This document shows positions 7,364 through 15,690 of a stretch of 22,067 bases of DNA, piece after piece; the first letter of the stretch is position 1, and each line of letters opens with the position of its first letter. The DNA comes from an uncultured Cellvibrio sp. Its GTDB lineage: Bacteria > Pseudomonadota > Gammaproteobacteria > Pseudomonadales > Cellvibrionaceae. The position numbers were made by a program, and so were the translations under genes. The notes under the pieces are model-generated. The model did not search any database, was not told the DNA's origin, and worked only from the letters and a program-made list of their open reading frames with translations. The stretch is taken from the NCBI GenBank assembly GCA_946482345.1, contig CAMLRJ010000009.1, forward strand, positions 1-22,067, given 5' to 3'.

Positions 7364-10309
7364 TCAGAATTTTGCTCTGACACCCAGAGTGTAACGCGCT
7401 TCATACACGTTTTGGTTCACCATTAAATCACTCCATTGCATGTAAGTTTCTTCATGCTCTTCGGTGATATTTTGGCCCTGCAAATACACAGTGAAATTTT
7501 CGTTGATGTCATAACTCACCGACATATCAACATAGGTCGTCGGCGCTGACCACCAAGCCATTGGGTGGCCATCATTCCAGGGCTTGCCTATGTAACGTTC
7601 ACTGCGATAGTTGTAAGCCAAACGTGCTTGCCAGGCATCTTTTTGGTACCACAAAATCATGTTGACTTGATCTTCCGAGTTGTCAGCCATTGGCAAAGAA
7701 TTTCCGTAGAAATCTTTATCTTCGCTTTCACTTTCAGAATAAGTGTAGTTGATAGTACTGCCAAGGCCGCTTAAAAATCCTGGCAAGAATTCGTAAGCTT
7801 GTTGATAAGAAATTTCAAAACCTTGAATCGAACTGCCTGGCACGTTGGTTAAACGAGTGATATCAATCCCCGCACCATTGTTAGCACGAACAACACCATC
7901 CGAGTCTGGAATATCGAACACTTTTGAACTGGTTTTACCAATCGCCGATTCGATATCCAAATAATAAACACCTGCACTCAATAAACTCAGGTCATTGAAA
8001 TACCACTCATAAGTTAAATCCATATTTTCTGAACGCCATGGATTTAATAATGGGCTGCCATCAGAAGATCCGGATACCACGCGAAATGCGCCCAGATTTT
8101 CATCGTAGTTAGTAGTCAAGCTCAAACCCAGGCCCAAATTATTCGCATCCATTTGTGTCATGGTTTTGCTGTAAGAGAAACGCACTTTTTGATCTTCTGC
8201 TACATCCAGACCAATATTAAAGCGTGGTAAAAAATCGACAGTGTGACGTGATGTTACCTGTGTTGATTTTTTCGCACCGGGTGTACCGCTAATCGCCAGC
8301 ATCTCTTGACCATTAACAGTGACAGAACCGGTTGGATCAGCGGTGTAGTTGGTGATGTCGTACAGATTTTGTATCGCCTGCATACCAAAGTTCATTTGAT
8401 AAGGAACACCTAATTCACCTTGCAAATTCAGTTGTGCATAAAGCGTGTGGCTTTCTTGTTCAACTTGATATGAGCGAATCCAGTTAGTGACTTCGATGTT
8501 GCCTTCATACAAAGAGTTTTGGAATTGTTTAGCGTTATCCATCACTTTTGGATTAATAAAATAATAGGAACGACCACCTGTATCAGCAGGACCAAAATCA
8601 CTGACTTGATAAATGTAGCCCATATCATCCAGCTCACTGAATGTCAGTAAACGACCGATGGTGTCGCCACCATTACTAATGCTGATGCCCGTGTCTTTCC
8701 ATTTTGCGTAAGCTGTTTCATTGTCGCCATCGGCATTAGGGCGAGTGAAAGGTGCAGCCAAATCATAAGTACGCGCTTTAACATCTTGATTGGCAATGCG
8801 ATAACCAAAATCAAACGAGCCGTTATCAAATTCAAAACTGCCATCAAAACGCAATGCATCCAAGGTGCTTTCATCATCGCGATTATGTTCAGAGAAAGTG
8901 GAAACTAACGCGTAATTATTAATGTCATCACCGAAGCCGGTTGGGTAAACAAATTTCGGATACTTTCCACTCATATCCGCTTGCACCAAAATGCGACCAT
9001 TAGTATTGATGGGATCGTATTCACCACCCGGGTTCACTGGTAATTGCACACCGTTTACGGTTCTCACCAAATTGTGTTGCGCACCACTGGTAATAAACGC
9101 ATCAGCATAATTACCGGTTTGTTCGTTAGTCGCTTCACCGTGAACATAACGCACACTGGCTTTGAAAATATCGTTAACCTGAAAATTACCCTGCAAATTT
9201 ATGTTGGTGGATTCGCGTGTAGTCGCCTGACTTTCTGCTTTGGCAGTTACACGCGGTGCCATCAAATTAAATTGTGTTGCTGTGTATAAATCTTCAGTGG
9301 TGTGACCCTCAAAACTTGGGCCGCGATTAACCGGATTGAGCTGATCCAACCAATCCCATTGACCCCATGCGTTATCGGCAACTACACCGTTGGTACGCGT
9401 GTATTGATCCATTTGGGTGTGAAAAATATCCGCGATCAATTCAATATCATCAGTCGGTTTGAATTGAAATGATGATGCAACTGACAAGCGATCACGCTCG
9501 GTCAAACGATTGGTGACGCCATAATCGATGGTGCCGAACAATGCATCGTTAGTATCGCCATCACCGGTTTGATCCGCAGGGGGAGTCCAACCTGGCCAGT
9601 TGGCATTACCGTTTTCGTGATAACCGCGGAACCACCAATCGTTGTACATACCGTAACGATAATCAGCGAGCTCAGCATCGGATTTTGAAACGGTCAGCGT
9701 CGCACCCATGTCACCATTATTGAAGCCTGCAAAACCGGCAAACTTTTTACCCATGTCATCAGTGTAAGAGCCATCGGAACCTTCAACAGAGCCAGCAAAA
9801 GTCCAGCCATCACTCAGATCCAATGCACGGCGTGTTTTCAAATTGACTGTACCGGCAACACCACTAAAAAGAGTTTTGGCTTCAGCTGATTTGGCTACTT
9901 CCACACCGGACAGCAGCTCAGCCGGAATATCCGCAAAGTCAGGCTGCAGGGTTGTAATTGAACCGGTGCTGATAAATTGTTCGCCGTTTAACTGAGTGCT
10001 GACTTGCGGCAAGCCGCGAACATTGACGGTTGAGCCTTCACCTGCGGAACGACGAATCTGGATTCCGCTCACGCGTTGCAGTGAATCGGCAATGGTAATG
10101 TCCGGCAGTTTGCCGATATCTTCTGCACTGATGGCATCAATTATCGAACTGGAGTTGCGTTTTATATCAATAGATCTTTCCAGTGATCCGCGAATACCCG
10201 TTACTGTCACTTCTTCTACATCGTCCTGAGCGTAAACAAAACCACTCAAAGTGGCTGAGGCGACCAAGCTGGAAATAAGCGTTTTTTTAAAGATGTACTT
10301 TTTTTTCAT
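7364..10309 (-). CDS. TonB-dependent outer membrane receptor (Caulobacter/Xanthomonas type)
   Basis: A 981-residue outer-membrane transporter energised by TonB-ExbBD. The signal peptide MKKKYIFKKTLISSLVASAT... is likely cut after Ala27, before QDDVEEVTVTG, which probably contains the TonB box. The plug domain (about 30-165) shows the family blocks GKLPDITIADSLQRV, STVNVRGL, GVEVAKSAEAK and GVAGTVNLKTRR. A large beta-barrel follows, ending YTLGVRAKF with the terminal Phe used by the BAM machinery. This TonB-Xanth-Caul subfamily usually imports oligosaccharides or other large nutrients; the substrate here is unknown. ATG 10309 is chosen over an upstream in-frame start at 10348 because the signal peptide begins there and AGGA precedes it by 5 bases. 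The gene is divergent from fadE across a 290-bp control region. Confidence 0.94.
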   Translation of the reverse strand: MKKKYIFKKTLISSLVASATLSGFVYAQDDVEEVTVTGIRGSLERSIDIKRNSSSIIDAISAEDIGKLPDITIADSLQRVSGIQIRRSAGEGSTVNVRGLPQVSTQLNGEQFISTGSITTLQPDFADIPAELLSGVEVAKSAEAKTLFSGVAGTVNLKTRRALDLSDGWTFAGSVEGSDGSYTDDMGKKFAGFAGFNNGDMGATLTVSKSDAELADYRYGMYNDWWFRGYHENGNANWPGWTPPADQTGDGDTNDALFGTIDYGVTNRLTERDRLSVASSFQFKPTDDIELIADIFHTQMDQYTRTNGVVADNAWGQWDWLDQLNPVNRGPSFEGHTTEDLYTATQFNLMAPRVTAKAESQATTRESTNINLQGNFQVNDIFKASVRYVHGEATNEQTGNYADAFITSGAQHNLVRTVNGVQLPVNPGGEYDPINTNGRILVQADMSGKYPKFVYPTGFGDDINNYALVSTFSEHNRDDESTLDALRFDGSFEFDNGSFDFGYRIANQDVKARTYDLAAPFTRPNADGDNETAYAKWKDTGISISNGGDTIGRLLTFSELDDMGYIYQVSDFGPADTGGRSYYFINPKVMDNAKQFQNSLYEGNIEVTNWIRSYQVEQESHTLYAQLNLQGELGVPYQMNFGMQAIQNLYDITNYTADPTGSVTVNGQEMLAISGTPGAKKSTQVTSRHTVDFLPRFNIGLDVAEDQKVRFSYSKTMTQMDANNLGLGLSLTTNYDENLGAFRVVSGSSDGSPLLNPWRSENMDLTYEWYFNDLSLLSAGVYYLDIESAIGKTSSKVFDIPDSDGVVRANNGAGIDITRLTNVPGSSIQGFEISYQQAYEFLPGFLSGLGSTINYTYSESESEDKDFYGNSLPMADNSEDQVNMILWYQKDAWQARLAYNYRSERYIGKPWNDGHPMAWWSAPTTYVDMSVSYDINENFTVYLQGQNITEEHEETYMQWSDLMVNQNVYEARYTLGVRAKF

Positions 10310-10364
10310 ATTGTCCTCAAGTTTGTTATTGTTAATTACAGACTGCATTGGTGGAAAGATGCTG

Positions 10365-10394
10365 ATCCTAATCTGAAAACGATTACATTTTCAA
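10365..10394 (-). promoter_or_regulatory. Putative promoter of the TonB receptor gene
   Basis: On the minus strand, TTGAAA (10389-10394) is followed by an 18-base spacer and TAGGAT (10365-10370). The operator-like repeat at 10374-10393 sits in the spacer and over the -35, an arrangement that suits repression. The sigma-70 match is moderate. Confidence 0.35.
10374..10393. repeat. Operator-like inverted repeat, site 1
   Basis: TGAAAACGATTACATTTTCA: the arms TGAAAA / TTTTCA enclose 8 bases. It matches 17 of 20 bases with the sequence at 10468-10487. The binding protein is unknown; a LacI- or GntR-like regulator encoded elsewhere is a possibility. Confidence 0.55.
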
Positions 10395-10467
10395 TCATTA
10401 AAAGTGATGAATGGCAATATAAATAATTTAACTAATTGAAATTAATGGCATTATTTTTTTCAAAATT

Positions 10468-10487
10468 TGAAAATGGTTACATTTTTA
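10468..10487. repeat. Operator-like inverted repeat, site 2
   Basis: TGAAAATGGTTACATTTTTA is in the same orientation as site 1 and 94 bp away, close to nine helical turns, so both would face the same side of the DNA. It lies upstream of both divergent genes. No feature is evident in the rest of 10310-10599 other than the fadE ribosome site. Confidence 0.5.
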
Positions 10488-10599
10488 GTGGCTTTTTGTG
10501 GTTATGGAAATAAGTCGTGGGTCTGTGCAACAAATATTTCAAGATGGCAGCTAAAATAAGCTACCTTATATTCAAGAACTCGGTAAAAAGGAGCATCCT

Positions 10600-13014
10600 A
10601 TGTTGATATTGTCGTTGTTGGTTATCTGGCTTTTGGTGGCAATTCTGATTTACCGGCAGGTAGCACTTGCTGCTGCGTCGTCATTGGTTTTGATTGCCTG
10701 GTTAATTTTGGGGGCTATCACTGAAACCATGCTGTCACCCTGGTTAGTAGTACCTTTGGCGGTGATATTGGTGGTCTTGAATCTGGGGCCCCTGCGTCGC
10801 ATTTTACTGACCAAACCGGTTTTTAATTACCTGCAAAAATCCATGCCACCGATGAGCGTTACCGAGCGCGAGGCATTGGAATCAGGTACCACCTGGTGGG
10901 AAAAAGAATTATTCAGCGGCAAACCTGACTGGAGCGAGTTTGCACAAATTACGCTGCCGCAATTAACGGCGGAAGAGCAGTCGTTTCTGGACAACGAAGT
11001 GAATCAACTTTGTGACATGTTGGATGAGTGGGAAATCCGCAGCCAACGTAAGGATCTGCCCCCCGAAGCCTGGCAATTTTTGAAAGAGAAAAAGTTTTTC
11101 GGATTGATTATCCCCCGTGAATTTGGTGGCCTTGATTTCAGCCCTTATGCGCAAAGCCGCATCATGAGCAAAATTGCCAGCCGTTCGGAAACCGCTGCAG
11201 TGACCGCGATGGTTCCCAACTCCCTTGGCCCAGGCGAATTGTTGGTCAAGTACGGTACTGAAGAACAAAAACACCGCTGGTTACCCGGTTTGGTCAATGG
11301 TACCGAAATCCCCTGTTTTGGTTTGACCGGGCCGGAAGCCGGTTCAGATGCGGGCTCCATTCCCGATACCGGTATTGTCTGCAAAGGCATGTACGAAGGA
11401 CAGGAAGTGCTGGGCTTACGCATGACCTTCAGCAAACGCTGGATCACGCTTGCACCGGTCGCCACAGTTGTGGGGCTGGCGTTCAAGTTACACGACCCTG
11501 ATGGTCTTTTGGGTGACCCCAACAAATCCGATTACGGCATCACCTGCGCATTAATTCCCGCCAGTCATCCGGGTGTGGAAATTGGCAAGCGACACAATCC
11601 CGGTGCGCCCTTTATGAATGGCCCGATTTTCGGAACCGATGTGTTTATCCCTATTGATTGGATTATCGGTGGCCCTGCCATGGCTGGAAAAGGTTGGCGT
11701 ATGCTGATCGAATGTCTGGGCGCCGGGCGTGGTGTTTCTTTGCCTGCACTTTCCACGGCTTGCGGTGAAATGAACTATCGATTGGTTGGTGCTTATGCGC
11801 GTATTCGTCGCCAATTCAATATGGAAGTCGGCAAGTTTGAAGGTGTGCAGGAAGCCAGTGCCAGCATTGCGGCTTCTGGATACGCTCTTGAAGCTATGCG
11901 CCAATTAGTCACCAAAGGTCTCGAGTCCGGTGCGCCATCTGTTATGACCGCTATGGCGAAATATCACGCTACCGAAATGATGCGTGAATCGGTTGAGCAT
12001 TCGATGGATATAGTTGGTGGTCGTGCAATCCAACAGGGCCCACGCAATTTTATTGTAGCGGCCTACCACAGCGTTCCGGTTGCGATTACGGTTGAAGGCG
12101 CAAATATACTGACGCGATCCCTGATGATTTTTGGTCAGGGCGCCATGCGTTGTCATCCTTATTTATTTGAAGAGATGCAAGCCTTGCAGATGGATGACAG
12201 AGCGCAAGCATTGAAAGCCTTCGACAAATTATTTACAGCGCATTTGGGGCACGTATTCAGTAATTTATTCCGCACCAAATTGCTCGGATTTTTAGGTGGG
12301 CGTTTAAGCAGTGTGCCCGCCAACGCGGATGATTTCAGCAAGCGTTGGTATCAGCGAATTAATATTCTGAGTGCGGCTTTGGCTTCCATGTCGGATGTGG
12401 CATTGGGGGTGTTGGGCGGCAACCTGAAACGCCGTGAATTATTATCAGCGCGTTTGGGTGATGTGCACAGTCACTTGTTTATTGCCTGCGCGATTTTGAA
12501 ATTCCATTCTGCACACCCGAGAACCCGTGCAGAAGATGCACACGCAGAATATGCACTTGCAAAATCTATTTACAAAGCGCAGGAAGCCTTGCGTGATTTC
12601 GCCGAAAATTTCCCGCTCAGACGTTTGGCAAAATTATTACGATGGTTGGCTATGCCTTGCGGAAAAATTGTCAACAAACCCGGTGACGATTTAATCCGTG
12701 AATTGGGCGATTTGATTTTGGAAGATAATCCGGTTCGTCAACATCTGGGTCAATATGTTTACGTCAATCATCAACCGGAAGATGCCACCGGGCGTGTTGA
12801 AAGTACCTATCAATTGTTATTGGCGTTGGGACCTGTCTGGCAAACTTTTTCGAGAGCAAAAAGTTCAGGAAAAATTTCCGGCAAAACGATTGAAGAGCAA
12901 GTGCAGGATGCCGTGAGTAAAAATATTATCCAGCCGCAGGATGCTGCAAAAGTAATTGAATACGATCATCGTCGATTCGATTGCTTACTGACAGATGCGT
13001 TCGACAAGTTGTGA
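10600..13014 (+). CDS. fadE: FadE-type membrane-associated acyl-CoA dehydrogenase
   Basis: An 804-residue protein, close to the 814 of enterobacterial FadE, which catalyses the first, FAD-dependent step of fatty-acid beta-oxidation at the inner membrane. Residues 1-75 hold two to three hydrophobic segments (LILSLLVIWLLVAILIY ... WLVVPLAVILVVLNL). Then come the FadE-specific TEREALESGTTWWEKELF and GKPDW segments. The acyl-CoA dehydrogenase core contains FGLTGPEAGSDAGSIPD, the AGRGVSLPA block and VEGANILTRSLMIFGQGA, ending in the extended C-terminal domain of the family. AAGGAG at 10588-10593 lies 6 bases before the ATG. It is transcribed alone and terminated strongly; no other fad gene is adjacent. 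No FadR- or PsrA-like site was recognised upstream. Confidence 0.94.
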   Translation: MLILSLLVIWLLVAILIYRQVALAAASSLVLIAWLILGAITETMLSPWLVVPLAVILVVLNLGPLRRILLTKPVFNYLQKSMPPMSVTEREALESGTTWWEKELFSGKPDWSEFAQITLPQLTAEEQSFLDNEVNQLCDMLDEWEIRSQRKDLPPEAWQFLKEKKFFGLIIPREFGGLDFSPYAQSRIMSKIASRSETAAVTAMVPNSLGPGELLVKYGTEEQKHRWLPGLVNGTEIPCFGLTGPEAGSDAGSIPDTGIVCKGMYEGQEVLGLRMTFSKRWITLAPVATVVGLAFKLHDPDGLLGDPNKSDYGITCALIPASHPGVEIGKRHNPGAPFMNGPIFGTDVFIPIDWIIGGPAMAGKGWRMLIECLGAGRGVSLPALSTACGEMNYRLVGAYARIRRQFNMEVGKFEGVQEASASIAASGYALEAMRQLVTKGLESGAPSVMTAMAKYHATEMMRESVEHSMDIVGGRAIQQGPRNFIVAAYHSVPVAITVEGANILTRSLMIFGQGAMRCHPYLFEEMQALQMDDRAQALKAFDKLFTAHLGHVFSNLFRTKLLGFLGGRLSSVPANADDFSKRWYQRINILSAALASMSDVALGVLGGNLKRRELLSARLGDVHSHLFIACAILKFHSAHPRTRAEDAHAEYALAKSIYKAQEALRDFAENFPLRRLAKLLRWLAMPCGKIVNKPGDDLIRELGDLILEDNPVRQHLGQYVYVNHQPEDATGRVESTYQLLLALGPVWQTFSRAKSSGKISGKTIEEQVQDAVSKNIIQPQDAAKVIEYDHRRFDCLLTDAFDKL

Positions 13015-13040
13015 TAAATAGAGATCGCAATAAATAAAGT

Positions 13041-13072
13041 CGAAAAAGCCCGCCAAAAGGTGGGCTTTTTCG
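13041..13072. terminator. Strong terminator after fadE
   Basis: A 14-bp stem (13041-13054 with 13059-13072, one G-T pair, AAAA loop) has A5 on the left and T5 on the right, so it could work in both directions. It isolates fadE from the AraC-type gene starting 42 bp later. Confidence 0.88.
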
Positions 13073-13113
13073 ATCTGGAATTTACAAAATAATAAGTGAC
13101 TGGTTGTAAAACC

Positions 13114-14244
13114 ATGTATTTCAAAAAAATAAAAATCATTTTCTTGATATTAATATGTCTGAGTTTGATCGCAGTGTGGATTGCTATCGAAAAATCCAAT
13201 ATTCGCCATAGTCTGCTTCCTGCCGATCAAAGTCATTTTCCCTGGCAAGCATGGGTAAATGCAGGCGCTAATCAAGGTTCCCCTGCCAAAATTGAATTGC
13301 GCGAAAGTACGTACAATCTGAGCGTTGATTTTACATTGCCCGGCGATTCTCTTTATCCATACGCCAATCTTGGATTAACCTGGGATGAGAAATTATTGGG
13401 TTATCTGCTGGACTGGTCTGAATACTCAACAATCCATCTGAAAATAAAATGCCGCCCGGTCAATACATTAATATTTTTGCTTTATAGCTATGAAGAAAGC
13501 ATTACCCAAATTGCCGACATTACCAGTTATCGCCCGTCTGAATCGCTCATAAGTTGCAACGAAAATTGGCAAGAGGTCAGGCTGGAGTTGAATGCGTTAA
13601 ATTCCTCAAGCTGGTGGCTGGAAAGTCACCAAATGGATTTGGCAAATAAAAAAATAAGAATGGACAAGGTGCGCGGTTTTTCAATCATCAATTCATTTCA
13701 TAGCCCCAAAGATGTAGTTTCCAGTGTTGCTATTGAGTCAATAACGCTCGAAGGTCGCAGTCATTTTTGGATTTACCTGGCAATAGGTGTTGTCGCTGCT
13801 GTCTGGTCTGCTTTTTGTTTTTGGGCTATTCCTTTATTGATCAGCAGTCATAAGCCTTCCGCATCATCCAATCAGATGGTGATTCAACCAGTTAACATTG
13901 AGCCAAAACATCAGCGAGAAAAAACGGCGCTTCTTGACTACCTTGCTGAAGCTTATGTAAATCCTGATTTGAGTCTTGAGATTACAGCAAGCTCACTCGG
14001 AATAAACAGAACAAAAATAAATCAGATACTGCGTGAATGCACAGGCCTGACTTTTACGGCTTATTTGAGTAAATTGCGATTAACCGAAGCAGCTCGATTA
14101 TTGGTAGAGAAAAAAATGGGTGTTGCAGAGGCTGCGTTCGCCGTTGGCTTTGGCAGCATTTCTTATTTTAATCGGATGTTTAAAAAAGAATTCGGTTGTG
14201 CTCCTTCTGCCTACAAGCCTGACAATGACGAAGCAGATAGCTGA
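13114..14244 (+). CDS. Membrane-bound AraC-family regulator with periplasmic sensor domain
   Basis: A 376-residue one-component regulator. TM1 is at about residues 7-24. A periplasmic domain (about 40-217) is rich in beta strands, with blocks LDWSEYSTIHLKIKC, TLIFLLYSYEE, WQEVRLELNAL, SSSWWLE and VAIESITLEG, suggesting a jelly-roll carbohydrate-binding-like fold. TM2 is at about 218-243. A cytoplasmic AraC DNA-binding domain covers about 270-370, with two helix-turn-helix units and the signature GVAEAAFAVGFGSISYFNRMFKKEFG. The periplasmic domain resembles that of the cyclase at 17051-18370. ATG 13114 puts TM1 near the N-terminus; GTG 13096 is in frame but no start has a good ribosome site. 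The CE6-like esterase gene starts 152 bp downstream, with phased repeats between that may be its targets. Ligand unknown. Confidence 0.87.
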   Translation: MYFKKIKIIFLILICLSLIAVWIAIEKSNIRHSLLPADQSHFPWQAWVNAGANQGSPAKIELRESTYNLSVDFTLPGDSLYPYANLGLTWDEKLLGYLLDWSEYSTIHLKIKCRPVNTLIFLLYSYEESITQIADITSYRPSESLISCNENWQEVRLELNALNSSSWWLESHQMDLANKKIRMDKVRGFSIINSFHSPKDVVSSVAIESITLEGRSHFWIYLAIGVVAAVWSAFCFWAIPLLISSHKPSASSNQMVIQPVNIEPKHQREKTALLDYLAEAYVNPDLSLEITASSLGINRTKINQILRECTGLTFTAYLSKLRLTEAARLLVEKKMGVAEAAFAVGFGSISYFNRMFKKEFGCAPSAYKPDNDEADS

Positions 14245-14246
14245 TT

Positions 14247-14314
14247 TTTTTGCAAAAAAATCTGTACTTTTTGCAACAGCACAAGATTTTTGCATTCAAG
14301 CAAGGCTTTTTCAG
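14247..14314 (+). promoter_or_regulatory. Four phased TTTTTGCA-type repeats upstream of esterase 1
   Basis: TTTTTGCA occurs at 14247-14254, 14268-14275 and 14287-14294, and a variant, TTTTTCAG, at 14307-14314. Start-to-start steps are 21, 19 and 20 bases, about two helical turns each. AraC-family proteins classically bind direct half-sites about 21 bp apart, and an AraC-type gene ends immediately before this array. The first copy sits in a perfect T7GCA7 palindrome (14245-14260) just after the araC-type stop codon. Confidence 0.55.
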
Positions 14315-14395
14315 CGCTTCTGATTCAGCATTGCCTCGAACTTTGTTCAATCAAAATAACCATAACGTATTATCAGTTTTAGTTCGGGAACAATC

Positions 14396-15439
14396 ATGCG
14401 CAGAAAAAACCATTTAGCGGCAATGCTATTTCTCTCAATGCTCCATCTCATTTTTGTCAGCAAGGTAATGGCTGCACCAGACCCTGATTTTCATATCTAC
14501 TTGATGTTCGGACAATCCAATATGGAAGGTTCTGCTGCGATAGAACCTCAGGATCGAATTACCAATGAACGTGTGAAAGTCATGTCCAATTTGGACTGCA
14601 GTAATTTGGGTCGTACCTACGGCAATTGGTATCTTGCTTCGCCACCGCTCAACCGTTGTTGGAGTGGGCTTGGTCCCGGAGATTATTTTGGTAAAACTAT
14701 GGCGGATGGCATGCCCAGCTCCGTCACTATAGGTTTGGTTCCGGCGGCAATTTCCGGTACGCCAATTGAGCTTTACCAAAAATCAGCTCCCATAGGACGA
14801 AACGGTCAGGATATGCCAACCCAATTTAATGGTGGCTATGCATGGTTGTTGGATATGGCGCAAAAAGCGCAGCAGGTTGGCGTGATTAAGGGAATTATTT
14901 TTCATCAGGGGGAAAGTGATACCGCTGACCCATTGTGGAAAAATCAGGTTAAAGAAATAGTCACCGATTTGCGTCAGGATTTGGGTATTGGCGATGTGCC
15001 TTTTCTTGCCGGAGAACTTCTCTATGCTGATTATCAATCCTGTTGCCATTGGCATAATCCGGAAATAAACAAGTTACCGGGCATTTTATCCAATGCATTT
15101 GTTGTCTCGGCCATGGGTTTACCCGGTATGGACACTGCTCATTTCACATCTGAATCTTATCGCGAGCTTGGAAGACGTTACGCACAGCTCATGCTGCAAA
15201 AGATTGATGGCAATAACACAAGCACCAGTTCATTAAGTAGCAGTGAAAGCTCAAGCTCTGCGTCACATTCTTCTTCCAGCAACTCATCGGTATCCAGCAT
15301 AGCCTCATCTGTGTCTTCATCAAGGACATCTTCATCTGTGGCCAATCAATCGGGTTCGGGTGGAGGAGCATTGGATCTGATCAGCCTGTTGTTCATCTGT
15401 CTGTTGTTTTTTCCGAGGCTATTTAAAGCGGCGCAATAA
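14396..15439 (+). CDS. Secreted CE6-like SASA/SGNH carbohydrate acetylesterase with GlyGly-CTERM tail
   Basis: A 347-residue exported esterase of the SASA (sialate O-acetylesterase-like, CE6) family, which removes acetyl groups from sugars; xylan is the likely substrate by family and context. Signal peptide 1-26 (cut VMA/AP). The catalytic domain covers 27-272, with nucleophile Ser41 in GQSNMEG, HQGESD at 170-175, and the D246-x-x-H249 pair completing the SGNH site. A serine-rich linker (275-318) leads to SGSGGGALDL, a hydrophobic stretch and a basic residue (Arg341), fitting the GlyGly-CTERM signal processed by rhombosortase in type II-secreting bacteria; surface attachment is inferred. ATG 14396 follows GGGAA. 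The catalytic domain is about 85% identical to the next gene. Confidence 0.88.
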   Translation: MRRKNHLAAMLFLSMLHLIFVSKVMAAPDPDFHIYLMFGQSNMEGSAAIEPQDRITNERVKVMSNLDCSNLGRTYGNWYLASPPLNRCWSGLGPGDYFGKTMADGMPSSVTIGLVPAAISGTPIELYQKSAPIGRNGQDMPTQFNGGYAWLLDMAQKAQQVGVIKGIIFHQGESDTADPLWKNQVKEIVTDLRQDLGIGDVPFLAGELLYADYQSCCHWHNPEINKLPGILSNAFVVSAMGLPGMDTAHFTSESYRELGRRYAQLMLQKIDGNNTSTSSLSSSESSSSASHSSSSNSSVSSIASSVSSSRTSSSVANQSGSGGGALDLISLLFICLLFFPRLFKAAQ

Positions 15440-15463
15440 GTTCTTTTTTACATAGAGTGTTTG

Positions 15464-15493
15464 GACGACCGAGATAATCTGGTCGTCTTTTTT
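15464..15493 (+). terminator. Terminator after esterase 1
   Basis: GACGACC (15464-15470) pairs with GGTCGTC (15481-15487) around a 10-base loop, followed by T6. It separates the two tandem esterases into independent transcription units. Confidence 0.82.
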
Positions 15494-15532
15494 CTTCATC
15501 ATTTGTTGAACAGCATCACGCATTCCGCACTC

Positions 15533-15601
15533 TTTTTGACAATAAAACTTCAACTTTCTGCAGTGACGAATAATTCTGCATTCCGATAAAGCTATCCTGC
15601 A
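15533..15601 (+). promoter_or_regulatory. Phased TGCA-centred repeats upstream of esterase 2
   Basis: TTTTTGAC (15533), TTTCTGCA (15555), ATTCTGCA (15573) and ATCCTGCA (15594) have steps of 22, 18 and 21 bases. The region aligns with the array upstream of esterase 1: TGCATTC is shared at the third repeat, and CTGATTCA follows the fourth in both. The spacing survived while flanking bases diverged, which favours a common regulator. The rest of 15494-15690 shows no clear core promoter. Confidence 0.5.
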
Positions 15602-15690
15602 TCACCTGATTCAAGATCGACCTGAACTCCGGGTTTAAGGTTCAAATAATCATAATTGTTCGATCATCAGTCACAACTCAGGAATAAACC

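Noticed and set aside
13096..13113. GTG 13096 as the start of the AraC-type protein
   Set aside because: It has no ribosome site and adds six residues before the TM1 helix; ATG 13114 is more natural, though its ribosome site is also weak.
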